Shown here one piece after another: positions 1-8,426 of a stretch of DNA of 29,496 bases. Origin of the DNA: a virus; the IMG/VR virus record IMGVR_UViG_3300027365_000264, positions 1 to 29,496 of that record, one strand, 5' to 3'. The position numbers and the translations under genes were made by a program. The first letter of the stretch is position 1. Each line of letters starts with the position of its first letter. The notes under the pieces are model-generated. The model was not told the DNA's origin, did not search any database, and was given only the letters and a program-made list of their open reading frames with translations.

Positions 1-280
1 TGGCCTTCCTGCTATCCATGAAGTCTGTTGGGTTGAGAAGCTGCCAGATGGTCGTGTCGATGTGTTTGGACCACTGCAGTTGAAGCGCGGGGAGATCTTT
101 AGGAATCCCCGCACCCCAATAGAAGCGATCATCGTACACAGCAGGGTCAGCCACTTCAGTCACGCCGATGGCAGCACGTTCCTCTGGGCTGGCAAGACGC
201 AGCCAGTTGGCCGGATAGCTGATCTCGTCATGCACGAATGCAGTGTCGAGGCCGAGCGGTTTATCGTTGAGTATGAACAT
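1..280 (-). CDS. Tail-fibre assembly-like protein, N-terminal part (cut by window edge)
   Basis: An open frame starts with ATG at 280, only 3 bases after the stop of the lectin-type tail fibre, and runs off the left edge, leaving 93 residues with no stop. It begins MFILNDKPLGLDTAF and continues with a YPANWLRLASPEER segment and a DDRFYW motif. This layout is familiar to me from small phage and prophage proteins encoded just behind tail fibres, which usually act as fibre assembly or attachment factors. The position immediately downstream of the fibre supports that role, but the function is inferred. The C-terminal part, which would help decide, is missing. The ribosome-binding site is weak (GCGAGA), so translation may be coupled to the fibre gene. 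Confidence 0.75.
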   Translation of the reverse strand, partial: MFILNDKPLGLDTAFVHDEISYPANWLRLASPEERAAIGVTEVADPAVYDDRFYWGAGIPKDLPALQLQWSKHIDTTIWQLLNPTDFMDSRKA

Positions 281-283
281 GGG

Positions 284-2647
284 TTATCTCGCGAGTGAGT
301 ATTTGAATGGGTTTTCGGCAAACGCAGCAAAAATGTAGGTATATCCGCTGTTGTTCGTCGTGGTATTGTTTGCTCTTAGTTTAAATCCGTTTGACGTGAA
401 ATCTACGAGACCAGCTATTGCCTCGGCGTTTGAAGATTCAGCCAGCAAATAATTCGACTCAACGTTATATGTATCTCGAACTGAGTCGTAGATAATCCAG
501 CTTGTTGGGGCGTTGCTGGAACATTTAATCAGTAGGTAACGCGGCCTAAACCCGCAGAACACAAACGGCCCATCAGCCGACCCGTTGCCCGTATACGAAC
601 CGAATTTCGAGAACCCTGCGACTTCGCTGAAGCAGTAGGCGACCATCGTTCCCGCGCCAGCAAATGCGCTGCCAAGCGTGAATACGGAAGATGTTGGCGA
701 TGTATTATTCCAAATGGTTGAACCAGCAGCCGCAGCGTTTGTGAGATTAAGCGAAACGTACTGTGTATTTCCAAGGCTGGCATGATACGTTGTCCATGCG
801 CCCGTGACACTCCGCTGCTTTGTAATGATTAGTTGCGGCGCGACACCTAGCCCATGACCAATAGTTGAAACGCCGGTTCCGGCTGGGCTGAATGTCACCA
901 CGCTAAAGCCCTGCGTCACGCCAGCCGATACCTGCGACGTGATGCTGCCTGCTGTATTTGTTACTGCTGCACCTCCCGCTTTCCATTGCCAGCCGACGTA
1001 TGTATATCCGTTCGTGTTATAGGACGATCCGGTTGTAAAACCATTGGAATTAAAGTCCGATGTACCAGAGTTTCCGGCAGCCTCTGCGTTAGTCAGGTTT
1101 GGAATCAAGATAACCCCGCCGCCACGGACAGCATCAAACAATGCGTGATTCTCTGCGTTGCTTCTTGATTTCTGCCACACAAGATCAGGTTTAAAACCCC
1201 CGGCATTTACAATAGTTTGGCTTGATCCATTCCCCGTATAAGTCGTCGCATCAAAAAACTTCCGCCCATTCGGAATAGTCGAAACCGGCAGATTCTGCGT
1301 GTTCAGTGCTTTGAAGCCTGTGGGTGGCGTGTAGGTGAATGGGCGTTGGCCGAAGTTGTAGTCAATCGAAGTAGTGCCGCTTGAGTTGGCGTGACGGTGA
1401 CCAGGGAAGAAAAGGCCACTCGCTCCACTAAAAGCAACGCCTTGGCTCACATTGTTTTTGTAAAAGGTCAGGGTGCCGAAGTCGAAATCAAGCGCCACGC
1501 CGATCACGTCGCCAGTGCCATACGTTGCGCCGTAAGCAGACAAAGTGCCGTAATCGGATTTGTTGCCAGACGAGCTTAGATAGCCGTATAGACCCAAATC
1601 AGAATTGCCGTTGGTAAACCCGTCTCGGAACATCCCGATCACTACAGGAATTGAAGAGTTTGTGATCGTAGTTGCCGTTACCTCCCAGTACCACTTACCA
1701 CTGGACACGCCGATAGAGCCGTACCTATTCTGCCCGGCGGTTGTGCTTGCATAAGATGACGTAAGGTTTGCATTGGAGAGAGTCGCAGCCGAGCCCAGTG
1801 GGTTAAGCGGACTCAGCACCGCATAGTTCCCCCGCCCGTTGCCGCCATCGGTGTAAGGCGTCGGAACGTCGATCATGGAATCGTAGGTCGCGCCAGCGGT
1901 CACGCTGATATTGTTCGGCGTCCAGTTGTTGCCGTTGCCCGATGAGTCCTTGCCGATAGCCGCAGCAGTCGCCGCAGAGTTATCCGCGAAGTTCAAATAG
2001 AACCCGTTCGTGCCGTATGTGCCAGCGTATTTCTTTGCAGCCCAGACGCCGGTAATCGGGTCAATCTGGCCGAAGGATGACGGGGTTAGGGCTTGGCCGT
2101 CGATGAAATTGACTTCAGAAAGGTAGCCGTCAGAATAAACGGCCTGCGCATTTCTCGCGTCCTTGCCTATCGTATGCAGGCCACCATTCGTAAACCAGCT
2201 ATTGTTGTTTAAGTCTGGAAAGGTTCCAGACAAAGTGATGCGTTGCCCGTTTACATAAATAATGCAACGATCTGCGGAAGTTGCGTTGCCTGAGTCCCAA
2301 ACAAAGACAACGTGATACCAAGCCGACGGATCACGAAAGACGGCACTACTTGATACGTTTGCTTGAAATACATTGCCGACAAAATTGACAATCCCAGCCC
2401 CGCCACTTCCGATTGCGAAATATGATACGGACGTATTATCTGTTCCAGCGCCGTTTGTCGCTGAAAAGCAGTAATGCGAATTGGCTGGATTTCCTAGTTT
2501 AATCCAGCCGCTCCACGTACATTTAGTGACGCCTGTTCCGCTTGCCAGCGTCCGCGACAAATAAGCCGACGCACTAGCCCGCAGCCGCAGCGAACGCTGA
2601 ATCTGGTAGCCGTCGTCACCCCCAGAGGGAAGAATAATATTACTCAT
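284..2647 (-). CDS. Large tail fibre / receptor-binding protein with lectin-type domains
   Basis: The protein has 787 residues and is Gly/Ser/Thr/Asn-rich. Residues about 25-200 look like a LamG/concanavalin A-type jelly roll (CTWSGWIKLG near the start, YHVVFVWDS and IIYVNGQ in the middle). Residues about 300-430 look like a SPRY/B30.2-type domain (GKWYWEVTATT, GDVIGVALDFDFGTLTFYKNN). The C-terminal third holds about three related units with a pattern of F.P..v..K...W..yD..R, N...AE, F.sNGF and GYTYV..qW, resembling DUF7483-type phage fibre repeats. It ends AFAENPFKYSLAR. It probably sits at the tip of the tail apparatus and binds a surface carbohydrate. Its ATG overlaps the stop of the T7-type fibre gene by one base (TAATG), so the two are probably translated together. 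The receptor cannot be predicted. Confidence 0.85.
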   Translation of the reverse strand: MSNIILPSGGDDGYQIQRSLRLRASASAYLSRTLASGTGVTKCTWSGWIKLGNPANSHYCFSATNGAGTDNTSVSYFAIGSGGAGIVNFVGNVFQANVSSSAVFRDPSAWYHVVFVWDSGNATSADRCIIYVNGQRITLSGTFPDLNNNSWFTNGGLHTIGKDARNAQAVYSDGYLSEVNFIDGQALTPSSFGQIDPITGVWAAKKYAGTYGTNGFYLNFADNSAATAAAIGKDSSGNGNNWTPNNISVTAGATYDSMIDVPTPYTDGGNGRGNYAVLSPLNPLGSAATLSNANLTSSYASTTAGQNRYGSIGVSSGKWYWEVTATTITNSSIPVVIGMFRDGFTNGNSDLGLYGYLSSSGNKSDYGTLSAYGATYGTGDVIGVALDFDFGTLTFYKNNVSQGVAFSGASGLFFPGHRHANSSGTTSIDYNFGQRPFTYTPPTGFKALNTQNLPVSTIPNGRKFFDATTYTGNGSSQTIVNAGGFKPDLVWQKSRSNAENHALFDAVRGGGVILIPNLTNAEAAGNSGTSDFNSNGFTTGSSYNTNGYTYVGWQWKAGGAAVTNTAGSITSQVSAGVTQGFSVVTFSPAGTGVSTIGHGLGVAPQLIITKQRSVTGAWTTYHASLGNTQYVSLNLTNAAAAGSTIWNNTSPTSSVFTLGSAFAGAGTMVAYCFSEVAGFSKFGSYTGNGSADGPFVFCGFRPRYLLIKCSSNAPTSWIIYDSVRDTYNVESNYLLAESSNAEAIAGLVDFTSNGFKLRANNTTTNNSGYTYIFAAFAENPFKYSLAR

Positions 2648-4254
2648 TATCGAACGTCCATAGATTTACCCACGAGATACATGTTGGTTCCATCAGAACG
2701 GAACACAAAGAAATCTTTAGCATTCGCAGTGGTTGTAAGAGTCGGAGCAGTCGCAAGAGGAAACTTGAACACAGAGTTCCAAGAGCCTGTACGGGATCCT
2801 GTAGCATCCTGAACAACCATAAGGCCGTAGAAAGATCCTGCCTTCTGATTCGTAGGAGCGCCGAAGGTACGGTTACCAGCCAGAGTTACCTTGGACACCT
2901 GTGCATTCGCAACATTCCAAGCCACCGTAGCGGCATCCGTCAGGGTGGTTTCAGCAGCATACTGTTGAGCGGTAAACTCAGAGACGACATTTGTCTTAAC
3001 GACGTTGGTCAGAGAAGCATCTACCTCAGCCTTCGTGTAGGTGTTGGCTACAGAGAAGTTATTGAAGGCATACACCATCAACTCATCACCTGCATCACAG
3101 GCCACATTCAAGGTCAGGCTTGTGCCAGTAGTTGCCGTGAAATCATCACCTGGACGAAGAGCGACACCATTGAGAGTCACCAAGATGCTGCTAACGGTGT
3201 AACCTAGAGTCAGGCCATTAACATCTGCACCAGTGAAAACCGTTTGACCAGCCGTGGCGACATACTCATAGGTCACCATTGACGCAACCAATGCCGACGT
3301 TGTATCCAGCCAACCAGAAGATGTGTAGACACGCATCTTGCCGTTCGTGCTGTTGAAATACAGAGCACCTAGGACAAGGGTGTTGCCGTCATTGTCTACC
3401 GAAGGGTCGGCAGCTTGCGAGCCGAGATAGCGATCATCGAAGTTGTCCAAGAGAGCAGCTGCGGAGGCTGCAGAGGATGCAGCAGAAACAGCGGAACTTG
3501 CGCTGGCTGTTGCCTGAGCAGTCGCTGTGGATGCAGCAGAAGAAGCCGTAGTTGCACTTGCAGCAGCTTCGCTGGCCTTCGTTGTCGCTGTAGCAGCAGA
3601 GGTGCTCGCAGATGACGCAGAGGTAGCCGCTGAGGTAGCTGAGGACGCAGCAGCAGTAGCAGAACCTGAAGCAGCAGTTGCAGAGGCTTGAGCCTCAGAA
3701 GCTTTAGTTGTCGATACGCCTGCCTGTACAGCAGCTGTGTTGGCTGAAGTAGCAGCAGCAGTCGCAGAAGCAGCACTTGCAGTTGCCTGGGAGGTTGCCT
3801 GCGCTACCTGAGCTGTCGCAGCAGTCTCGGACCAAACCTTAGTCGCTACATCCTGAGGATTCACAGGGTCAGCAACAGCGGCAATCCGTTTGTTCTGTGC
3901 CTGCCAGACTCCAACGGAATCCTGAAGCATACTGGATTCCAGAGAATCCTTAGTCTCCTGAGCCAAGTACAGGTTGTACGTAGCGAGCAGGTCCAAGTCT
4001 CTTTCTAGAAGAATAGAGCCATCTTGGAAGTTAACAATAGGTGAGTCTTTAGGAGTTGTCCTACGGATCTCGATAATAGCGCCAGGCAAAGGTGCGGACG
4101 CAAGGGATATGGTGCTTGTGTTCAGGAAAGTAAACAGGCTTGTTTGGGTACCATCGACACGCACTTCAATGTGGCTGGGGTCGATGTACTGAAAACTGAA
4201 CGTGTAATTTGTAGTCGTACCATTGCTGGTATATCGAACGTAACTGTAGGCCAC
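2647..4254 (-). CDS. T7 gp17-type tail fibre protein with Ala/Ser-rich shaft
   Basis: The N-terminal ~130 residues match the T7 gp17 anchor domain that ties the fibre to the tail: YTFSFQYIDPSHIEVRVDG, an IEIRRTTP strand and the DGSILLERDLD segment. A long Ala/Ser/Thr-rich coiled segment follows (residues about 150-270, with repeated KASEA.ASAT units) and probably forms a trimeric shaft. The C-terminal half is beta-rich and may attach the lectin-type fibre encoded next. I chose the GTG at 4254 (535 aa; GGAG lies 9 bases upstream). The frame is also open from a TTG at 4269, but that start lies in the T-tract of the terminator just upstream. The gene is much longer in its shaft than a minimal adaptor, and it lies after a terminator that separates it from the internal virion protein genes. 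Confidence 0.9.
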   Translation of the reverse strand: MAYSYVRYTSNGTTTNYTFSFQYIDPSHIEVRVDGTQTSLFTFLNTSTISLASAPLPGAIIEIRRTTPKDSPIVNFQDGSILLERDLDLLATYNLYLAQETKDSLESSMLQDSVGVWQAQNKRIAAVADPVNPQDVATKVWSETAATAQVAQATSQATASAASATAAATSANTAAVQAGVSTTKASEAQASATAASGSATAAASSATSAATSASSASTSAATATTKASEAAASATTASSAASTATAQATASASSAVSAASSAASAAALLDNFDDRYLGSQAADPSVDNDGNTLVLGALYFNSTNGKMRVYTSSGWLDTTSALVASMVTYEYVATAGQTVFTGADVNGLTLGYTVSSILVTLNGVALRPGDDFTATTGTSLTLNVACDAGDELMVYAFNNFSVANTYTKAEVDASLTNVVKTNVVSEFTAQQYAAETTLTDAATVAWNVANAQVSKVTLAGNRTFGAPTNQKAGSFYGLMVVQDATGSRTGSWNSVFKFPLATAPTLTTTANAKDFFVFRSDGTNMYLVGKSMDVR

Positions 4255-4267
4255 TCTATAGGTCTCC

Positions 4268-4297
4268 AAAAGAAAACCCCTAGATTTCTCTAGGGGC
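4268..4297 (-). terminator. Intrinsic terminator before the tail-fibre genes
   Basis: Read on the minus strand, CCCCTAGA-GAAA-TCTAGGGG is a perfect 8-bp stem with a GAAA tetraloop, followed by TTTTCTTTT. It lies between the gp16-like stop (4305) and the tail-fibre start. It should reduce read-through into the fibre genes or set their level relative to the virion proteins. Confidence 0.88.
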
Positions 4298-4304
4298 TAA
4301 AACA

Positions 4305-7300
4305 TTAATATGGAATCTTTGAATCGAACATACCAGACTTGGACAAGGCTCTGTTACGGAGCACGTCTTCAATCTGCTGGTTGATGACTTCACCTTCATC
4401 CATACGGACCTTGGCAAAGGCTGCTTCTTGGAACTGCTTCTGGATAGCCTGCAGGGCTTCAGCCTTCTCGCCCTTCTCTGCATAGGTACCAGAGGGTATG
4501 TCAGACTTGGCGATCTCGTACATCGGGATCTCAGGTTTGAGTTCCCTGTAGTTATCCTGCCAGACATCATAGAGAGTTCTCTTGCCGTCCTTGGCCATCA
4601 CTGTGCGAAGATCCAGATCTCCCAGACTTGCATGTGTGGTTGGGGTCTTGAAGGTTGCTCCCATGACACGGGTCAGACGATCCGTCTCCTTGAGAACCTC
4701 CTGCTGTTCCATAGTCATACCCTTGGTCAACTCTTCCTGACTAGCTGTCGAGAAGATGTTCCACAAAGCTCCTGTGTCAGAAGGTCTGCGGGGATTGCCA
4801 AGGATGTCATAGGACTTGGAGGTCTTGGTGAGCTTACCATCGAGACCGAGAGGACGAGCCAGCTTCTCATCGACCATCTGCCAGAAATCTGCAGGGTCTT
4901 TGATGGTCGGATCGTTGTCCTTGGCAACCTTATGGAGCGTGTTAGGCACCAGCAAGAACAGCTTCTCACCGAGGAACTTGAGGAACCTGTCCTCATTCTT
5001 CTCGATGTCCTCAGCATTCACGAGGAGTTCTCCTGTTGTCTTTAAGCCAGACACCAAGTTGGCGTCTTTGATGGCCACGAGAACTGCAGTGACACCCACA
5101 GACACATGCTGGTAGGCATCCTCGATCATGGAGTCAGGAATGTCCTCGCCCTGAGATTGCTTGAGACGCAGCTTGTCAGCCCTCTCCAGTGCATTGATCA
5201 TGATCTTCACTGGTGTGGAGAGGGGATCAAAAAGCTTGTAGGACCAGTAGGAACCATCAGACATCTTGATGCTGTACTGGGGAGCCTCAGGACCATCGGC
5301 ACGGTTTCTCTTCTGCTTGAAATCAGAATAGGCACCATCACCTGTGATACGTCCCTGAGAATACAGAGACATGACGGCCCCAGCGACAGCCAGAGATGTC
5401 ATTGACTCAGCCTGCGCACGAACCTGACGGGCTGTTCCATTCTTACCAGCGAGATCAGCCAAGAACCTTGGAGCGAGGATCTGCAGGCCAGGAGTCAACC
5501 GGATGCCGGCCTCGAAGACACGCACAGGGGTTCTGAAGAACAGCTGTCCGGTGAGTAGTGCCCAGCCAGGCAGCGCCTTGGACATCTTTTCGTAGGCTAT
5601 AGCAGCCTTTGAGAGGCCACCTTCACCAGAGAAGTCACGCTTGTAGAGAACATCGTTTATATAGCCGACAGCCTCTTCACTCGTTGCCTTGCGGAGGGCG
5701 TCAGGATTGCGCACGGCTTCCTTCTCAACCCAGTCAAACAGTTCGTCACCTTTAAGACCAAGGTTGATACCCTTGTTGATGACTGGCTGAATGAGGTCGT
5801 CACCATTCTCAGCGGAACGAGATTCCTTGAGGGCCTTTTCCTTGGCCGCTTGTACGAAGTCATCAAGGCTCTTGCCCTTTAACCCCTTCTCGACACCTTC
5901 CATCGTAGCTTCTGCTGCTGCCTTACCTGCTACAAAAATATCATTGTTGAGGCGGGAAAGAAGTTCATCAGAAGCATTGAGGATACGCGGGATGGTGCGG
6001 ATGATGCTACCTTTCAAACCCTTGATGGCCATCGGGCCTTCAGTGTATTTATTTGCACCACCAGTAAGAAGGGACTGCTCCAGCCGAGCACTGAAAGCTG
6101 CACCCTTTACAGCCTCCATGAACGAGCTTCGCATGGCGCTATAGGATGCCACCAGTTCAGCTCTTGCGGCTTTCTCTAAGGGATTACCAAAGACATACTT
6201 GAGGGCTGGCGTGATGAACGTCTGAATGGCCGAAGGGATAAGGTTGATCTGTGGCGTGGTCGGTGAGAACACGTTGCTGACTGCCAGTTCCTTGGCTTTC
6301 TCTAGGAAGGAAGCACTGCCAGGCGCTACCTGCTCGACCATACCAGCGATCTCTCGCTTCTTCTGGACAGCCAAGCGTACAGCAGTTTCTGAATCCCCTG
6401 CTTCTAAGGCAGCTTGGATCTTGACTTCGTACTCACCGGCAACCTTCTGAACAGCAGCATCCTGTTCAGCCTTAGCGATCACTTCAGCCCAGACTGTGAG
6501 AGCTTCCTCACGACCAAGACCTTTCTCAGCCATGATGTCTTCAACGGTGATCTTGACGTTCCCTGCCCCACCATTGCGGCGGTCATTGAGAATCGTACCG
6601 GCCATAGAGCCAGCAGCGTCATCAGCAAGACCTGGAGTCGCCAAGCGATCCAGCTTCTCTTCGACAGTCGCGGTCAGCTCTTGGAGCTTGATCTCTTCTT
6701 CAGGAGTCCTGTTGGATTTCCCTAGAAGCTTGTCACGTTCAATGATGGCTTCCGTAGCTTCGTTCTTCAGATCCCTGTTGAACAGACGCAAGGCGCTATC
6801 GACAACACGCTGCTGCTCACGAGGATAGGTGCCTGTGCGGAGGTTCTCCAGTTCCTGTGTGAGTTGCTCTGGAGGGAGATCCTTGAGTTGCTGCACGAGA
6901 GGTGCTGCAGTCTGCTCAACATCAGCCTTGGTGACAGCAGCGACAGGCTCACCATTCACACGGGTGGTACGCATCCCTGTGTTTGGTACATCAGGAACTG
7001 TGAGGACAGACTGAGGAGCGGCTGTCATGTCTGGAGCTACCTCATCGGCAGGCAGACGGCCATCCTGTTGACGACCTGGGGCTGCTGCGAGTTCTCTGGG
7101 AGGAACCTCAGGAGACACTGGTTCACCCATAGTCGGCTCAACCCTTGGCTGAGGAGCTTCCTTCCCCTTACCCTTCAGCGCCTCTGTCAATGCACGGGCT
7201 GCTGGAGAGACAACCTTGGTGGCCACAACATCCAGACCAGTACCCAGAGTCAGACCAGCGGCTGCTCCGATAGCTGCATCACCGGCTACCTTGCCGAGAG

Positions 7301-8426
7301 AGATCTCATTGCGACGACCTGCGGAGACCTCAACACCCTGCTTGATGGCGCTTTGAGCACCCCCGTAGAGAGCACCTTCCATACCGGCAACGATACCTGT
7401 ACGGGCAGCACCGGTGACCACAGCATCCTTGGTGGCCTCCAGCATAGACCGTTTTACAACAGCCTTTGCTGCTTCTTTGGCTGCAGTCCTTGCGGCCATC
7501 TTGGCTCCAAAGCCGATACCAAAGGTACCTAGACCAACGAGGTTCAGAGGATCGGTGACGATACCCTTGGCTGCACGACCTGCTCCTTCCAATGACATGT
7601 TCGTATTGTCATAGGTGTCAAGCATGTAGAGAAAGGCTTCCTTCTGCTCTTGCGAACCTTGAGTCACAGCACGAGCGATCCGAGCCATGTCCACAGTGTT
7701 GAAGTTGAAGTAGCCAAGGCGATCCTTACCCCACTCTGCGAGGTCGTTAGGGGCTTTGTCTGTAGGAGCCTTACGCTCCCACAGCTCATACAGGAGTGCA
7801 GAAGCAGCCAACCATTGAGGGTCAGTGTTCAGTGTCTTAGGATCAATGTTCTGACGAACTTGAGCAAAAGGCTTATAGCCAGAACCAGTGGCAGCACCGG
7901 ATCCACCAGCGGGAAACGGAGCACCTTCTACAGGCTCCCTCCCCATCTTTGAATTAACATCTGAAACATACTTGGCAGTCTCTGGGCGAGACCAAGCACT
8001 CTTGTCCCAGCCACCATTGTAGGCACGGAGGGCATCATCCCGATTACCAAACTTCTTCATGTTCTCCATCATCACCTCACGGTGAATCAGGAGTGCATCA
8101 TCGGTGTTCTTAGGATTCAGCGGACGACCGACTCGTGCCTCTATAGAAGCTCTGGTTTTCTTGATGACCTGAGCGACTCCTAGAGCACCTGTAGGACTGA
8201 CCGCATCATCTCTGAAGCGGCTTTCCTGTTCGAGCTGCGCCAAGGAGGTGCCTGGAGTAAGGCCAACCAGACGATCCGTTTCTGCTGCATAGGTCTTGAT
8301 CTTTTCCATGCGAGGGTCTGCTGCAGGTGCTGCTGCTTGTGTTTGTACTACGGGATCTGCATCCCATGGGTTGGCAGCAGGAGCTGAAACAACAGGGTCA
8401 GAATCCCATGGATTCGCTTTAGCCAT
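4305..8426 (-). CDS. gp16-like internal virion protein with lytic transglycosylase domain
   Basis: At 1373 residues this is the largest protein here, close to T7 gp16 (about 1318). Residues about 40-170 form an SLT-type lytic transglycosylase domain: LEQESRF with the probable catalytic Glu68, then SPTGALGVAQV and later ALRAYNGGW. This domain would cut peptidoglycan locally during DNA entry. The rest resembles the ejected core protein of T7 phages, with Gly/Ala-rich stretches near residues 285-400 that could insert in membrane, long charged helices, and a WALLTGQLFFRTPVRV segment near residue 960. The extreme N-terminus carries NPWDxDPVV twice (residues 5-13 and 19-27). Its ATG overlaps the stop of the upstream internal protein (TAATG). 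The call is firm from the domain, size and gene order. Confidence 0.92.
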   Translation of the reverse strand: MAKANPWDSDPVVSAPAANPWDADPVVQTQAAAPAADPRMEKIKTYAAETDRLVGLTPGTSLAQLEQESRFRDDAVSPTGALGVAQVIKKTRASIEARVGRPLNPKNTDDALLIHREVMMENMKKFGNRDDALRAYNGGWDKSAWSRPETAKYVSDVNSKMGREPVEGAPFPAGGSGAATGSGYKPFAQVRQNIDPKTLNTDPQWLAASALLYELWERKAPTDKAPNDLAEWGKDRLGYFNFNTVDMARIARAVTQGSQEQKEAFLYMLDTYDNTNMSLEGAGRAAKGIVTDPLNLVGLGTFGIGFGAKMAARTAAKEAAKAVVKRSMLEATKDAVVTGAARTGIVAGMEGALYGGAQSAIKQGVEVSAGRRNEISLGKVAGDAAIGAAAGLTLGTGLDVVATKVVSPAARALTEALKGKGKEAPQPRVEPTMGEPVSPEVPPRELAAAPGRQQDGRLPADEVAPDMTAAPQSVLTVPDVPNTGMRTTRVNGEPVAAVTKADVEQTAAPLVQQLKDLPPEQLTQELENLRTGTYPREQQRVVDSALRLFNRDLKNEATEAIIERDKLLGKSNRTPEEEIKLQELTATVEEKLDRLATPGLADDAAGSMAGTILNDRRNGGAGNVKITVEDIMAEKGLGREEALTVWAEVIAKAEQDAAVQKVAGEYEVKIQAALEAGDSETAVRLAVQKKREIAGMVEQVAPGSASFLEKAKELAVSNVFSPTTPQINLIPSAIQTFITPALKYVFGNPLEKAARAELVASYSAMRSSFMEAVKGAAFSARLEQSLLTGGANKYTEGPMAIKGLKGSIIRTIPRILNASDELLSRLNNDIFVAGKAAAEATMEGVEKGLKGKSLDDFVQAAKEKALKESRSAENGDDLIQPVINKGINLGLKGDELFDWVEKEAVRNPDALRKATSEEAVGYINDVLYKRDFSGEGGLSKAAIAYEKMSKALPGWALLTGQLFFRTPVRVFEAGIRLTPGLQILAPRFLADLAGKNGTARQVRAQAESMTSLAVAGAVMSLYSQGRITGDGAYSDFKQKRNRADGPEAPQYSIKMSDGSYWSYKLFDPLSTPVKIMINALERADKLRLKQSQGEDIPDSMIEDAYQHVSVGVTAVLVAIKDANLVSGLKTTGELLVNAEDIEKNEDRFLKFLGEKLFLLVPNTLHKVAKDNDPTIKDPADFWQMVDEKLARPLGLDGKLTKTSKSYDILGNPRRPSDTGALWNIFSTASQEELTKGMTMEQQEVLKETDRLTRVMGATFKTPTTHASLGDLDLRTVMAKDGKRTLYDVWQDNYRELKPEIPMYEIAKSDIPSGTYAEKGEKAEALQAIQKQFQEAAFAKVRMDEGEVINQQIEDVLRNRALSKSGMFDSKIPY

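Noticed and set aside
62-298. Plus-strand open frame of 78 codons
   Set aside because: It is antisense to the probable fibre-assembly gene on the minus strand, which has a recognisable sequence and the right position.
3396-3776. Leu-rich 126-aa minus-strand frame
   Set aside because: It is another frame of the Ala/Ser-rich shaft; GCA/GCT repeats read out of frame give Leu and Gln runs.
4245-4262. CTATAGAG near the fibre start as a T7-type promoter
   Set aside because: It does not share the GGTTGCYCA part of the other elements, and its start site would fall at the fibre start codon, leaving no leader.
4428-5045. 205-codon plus-strand frame
   Set aside because: It is antisense to the gp16-like gene, with no recognisable motifs and no ribosome-binding context; all other genes are on the minus strand.
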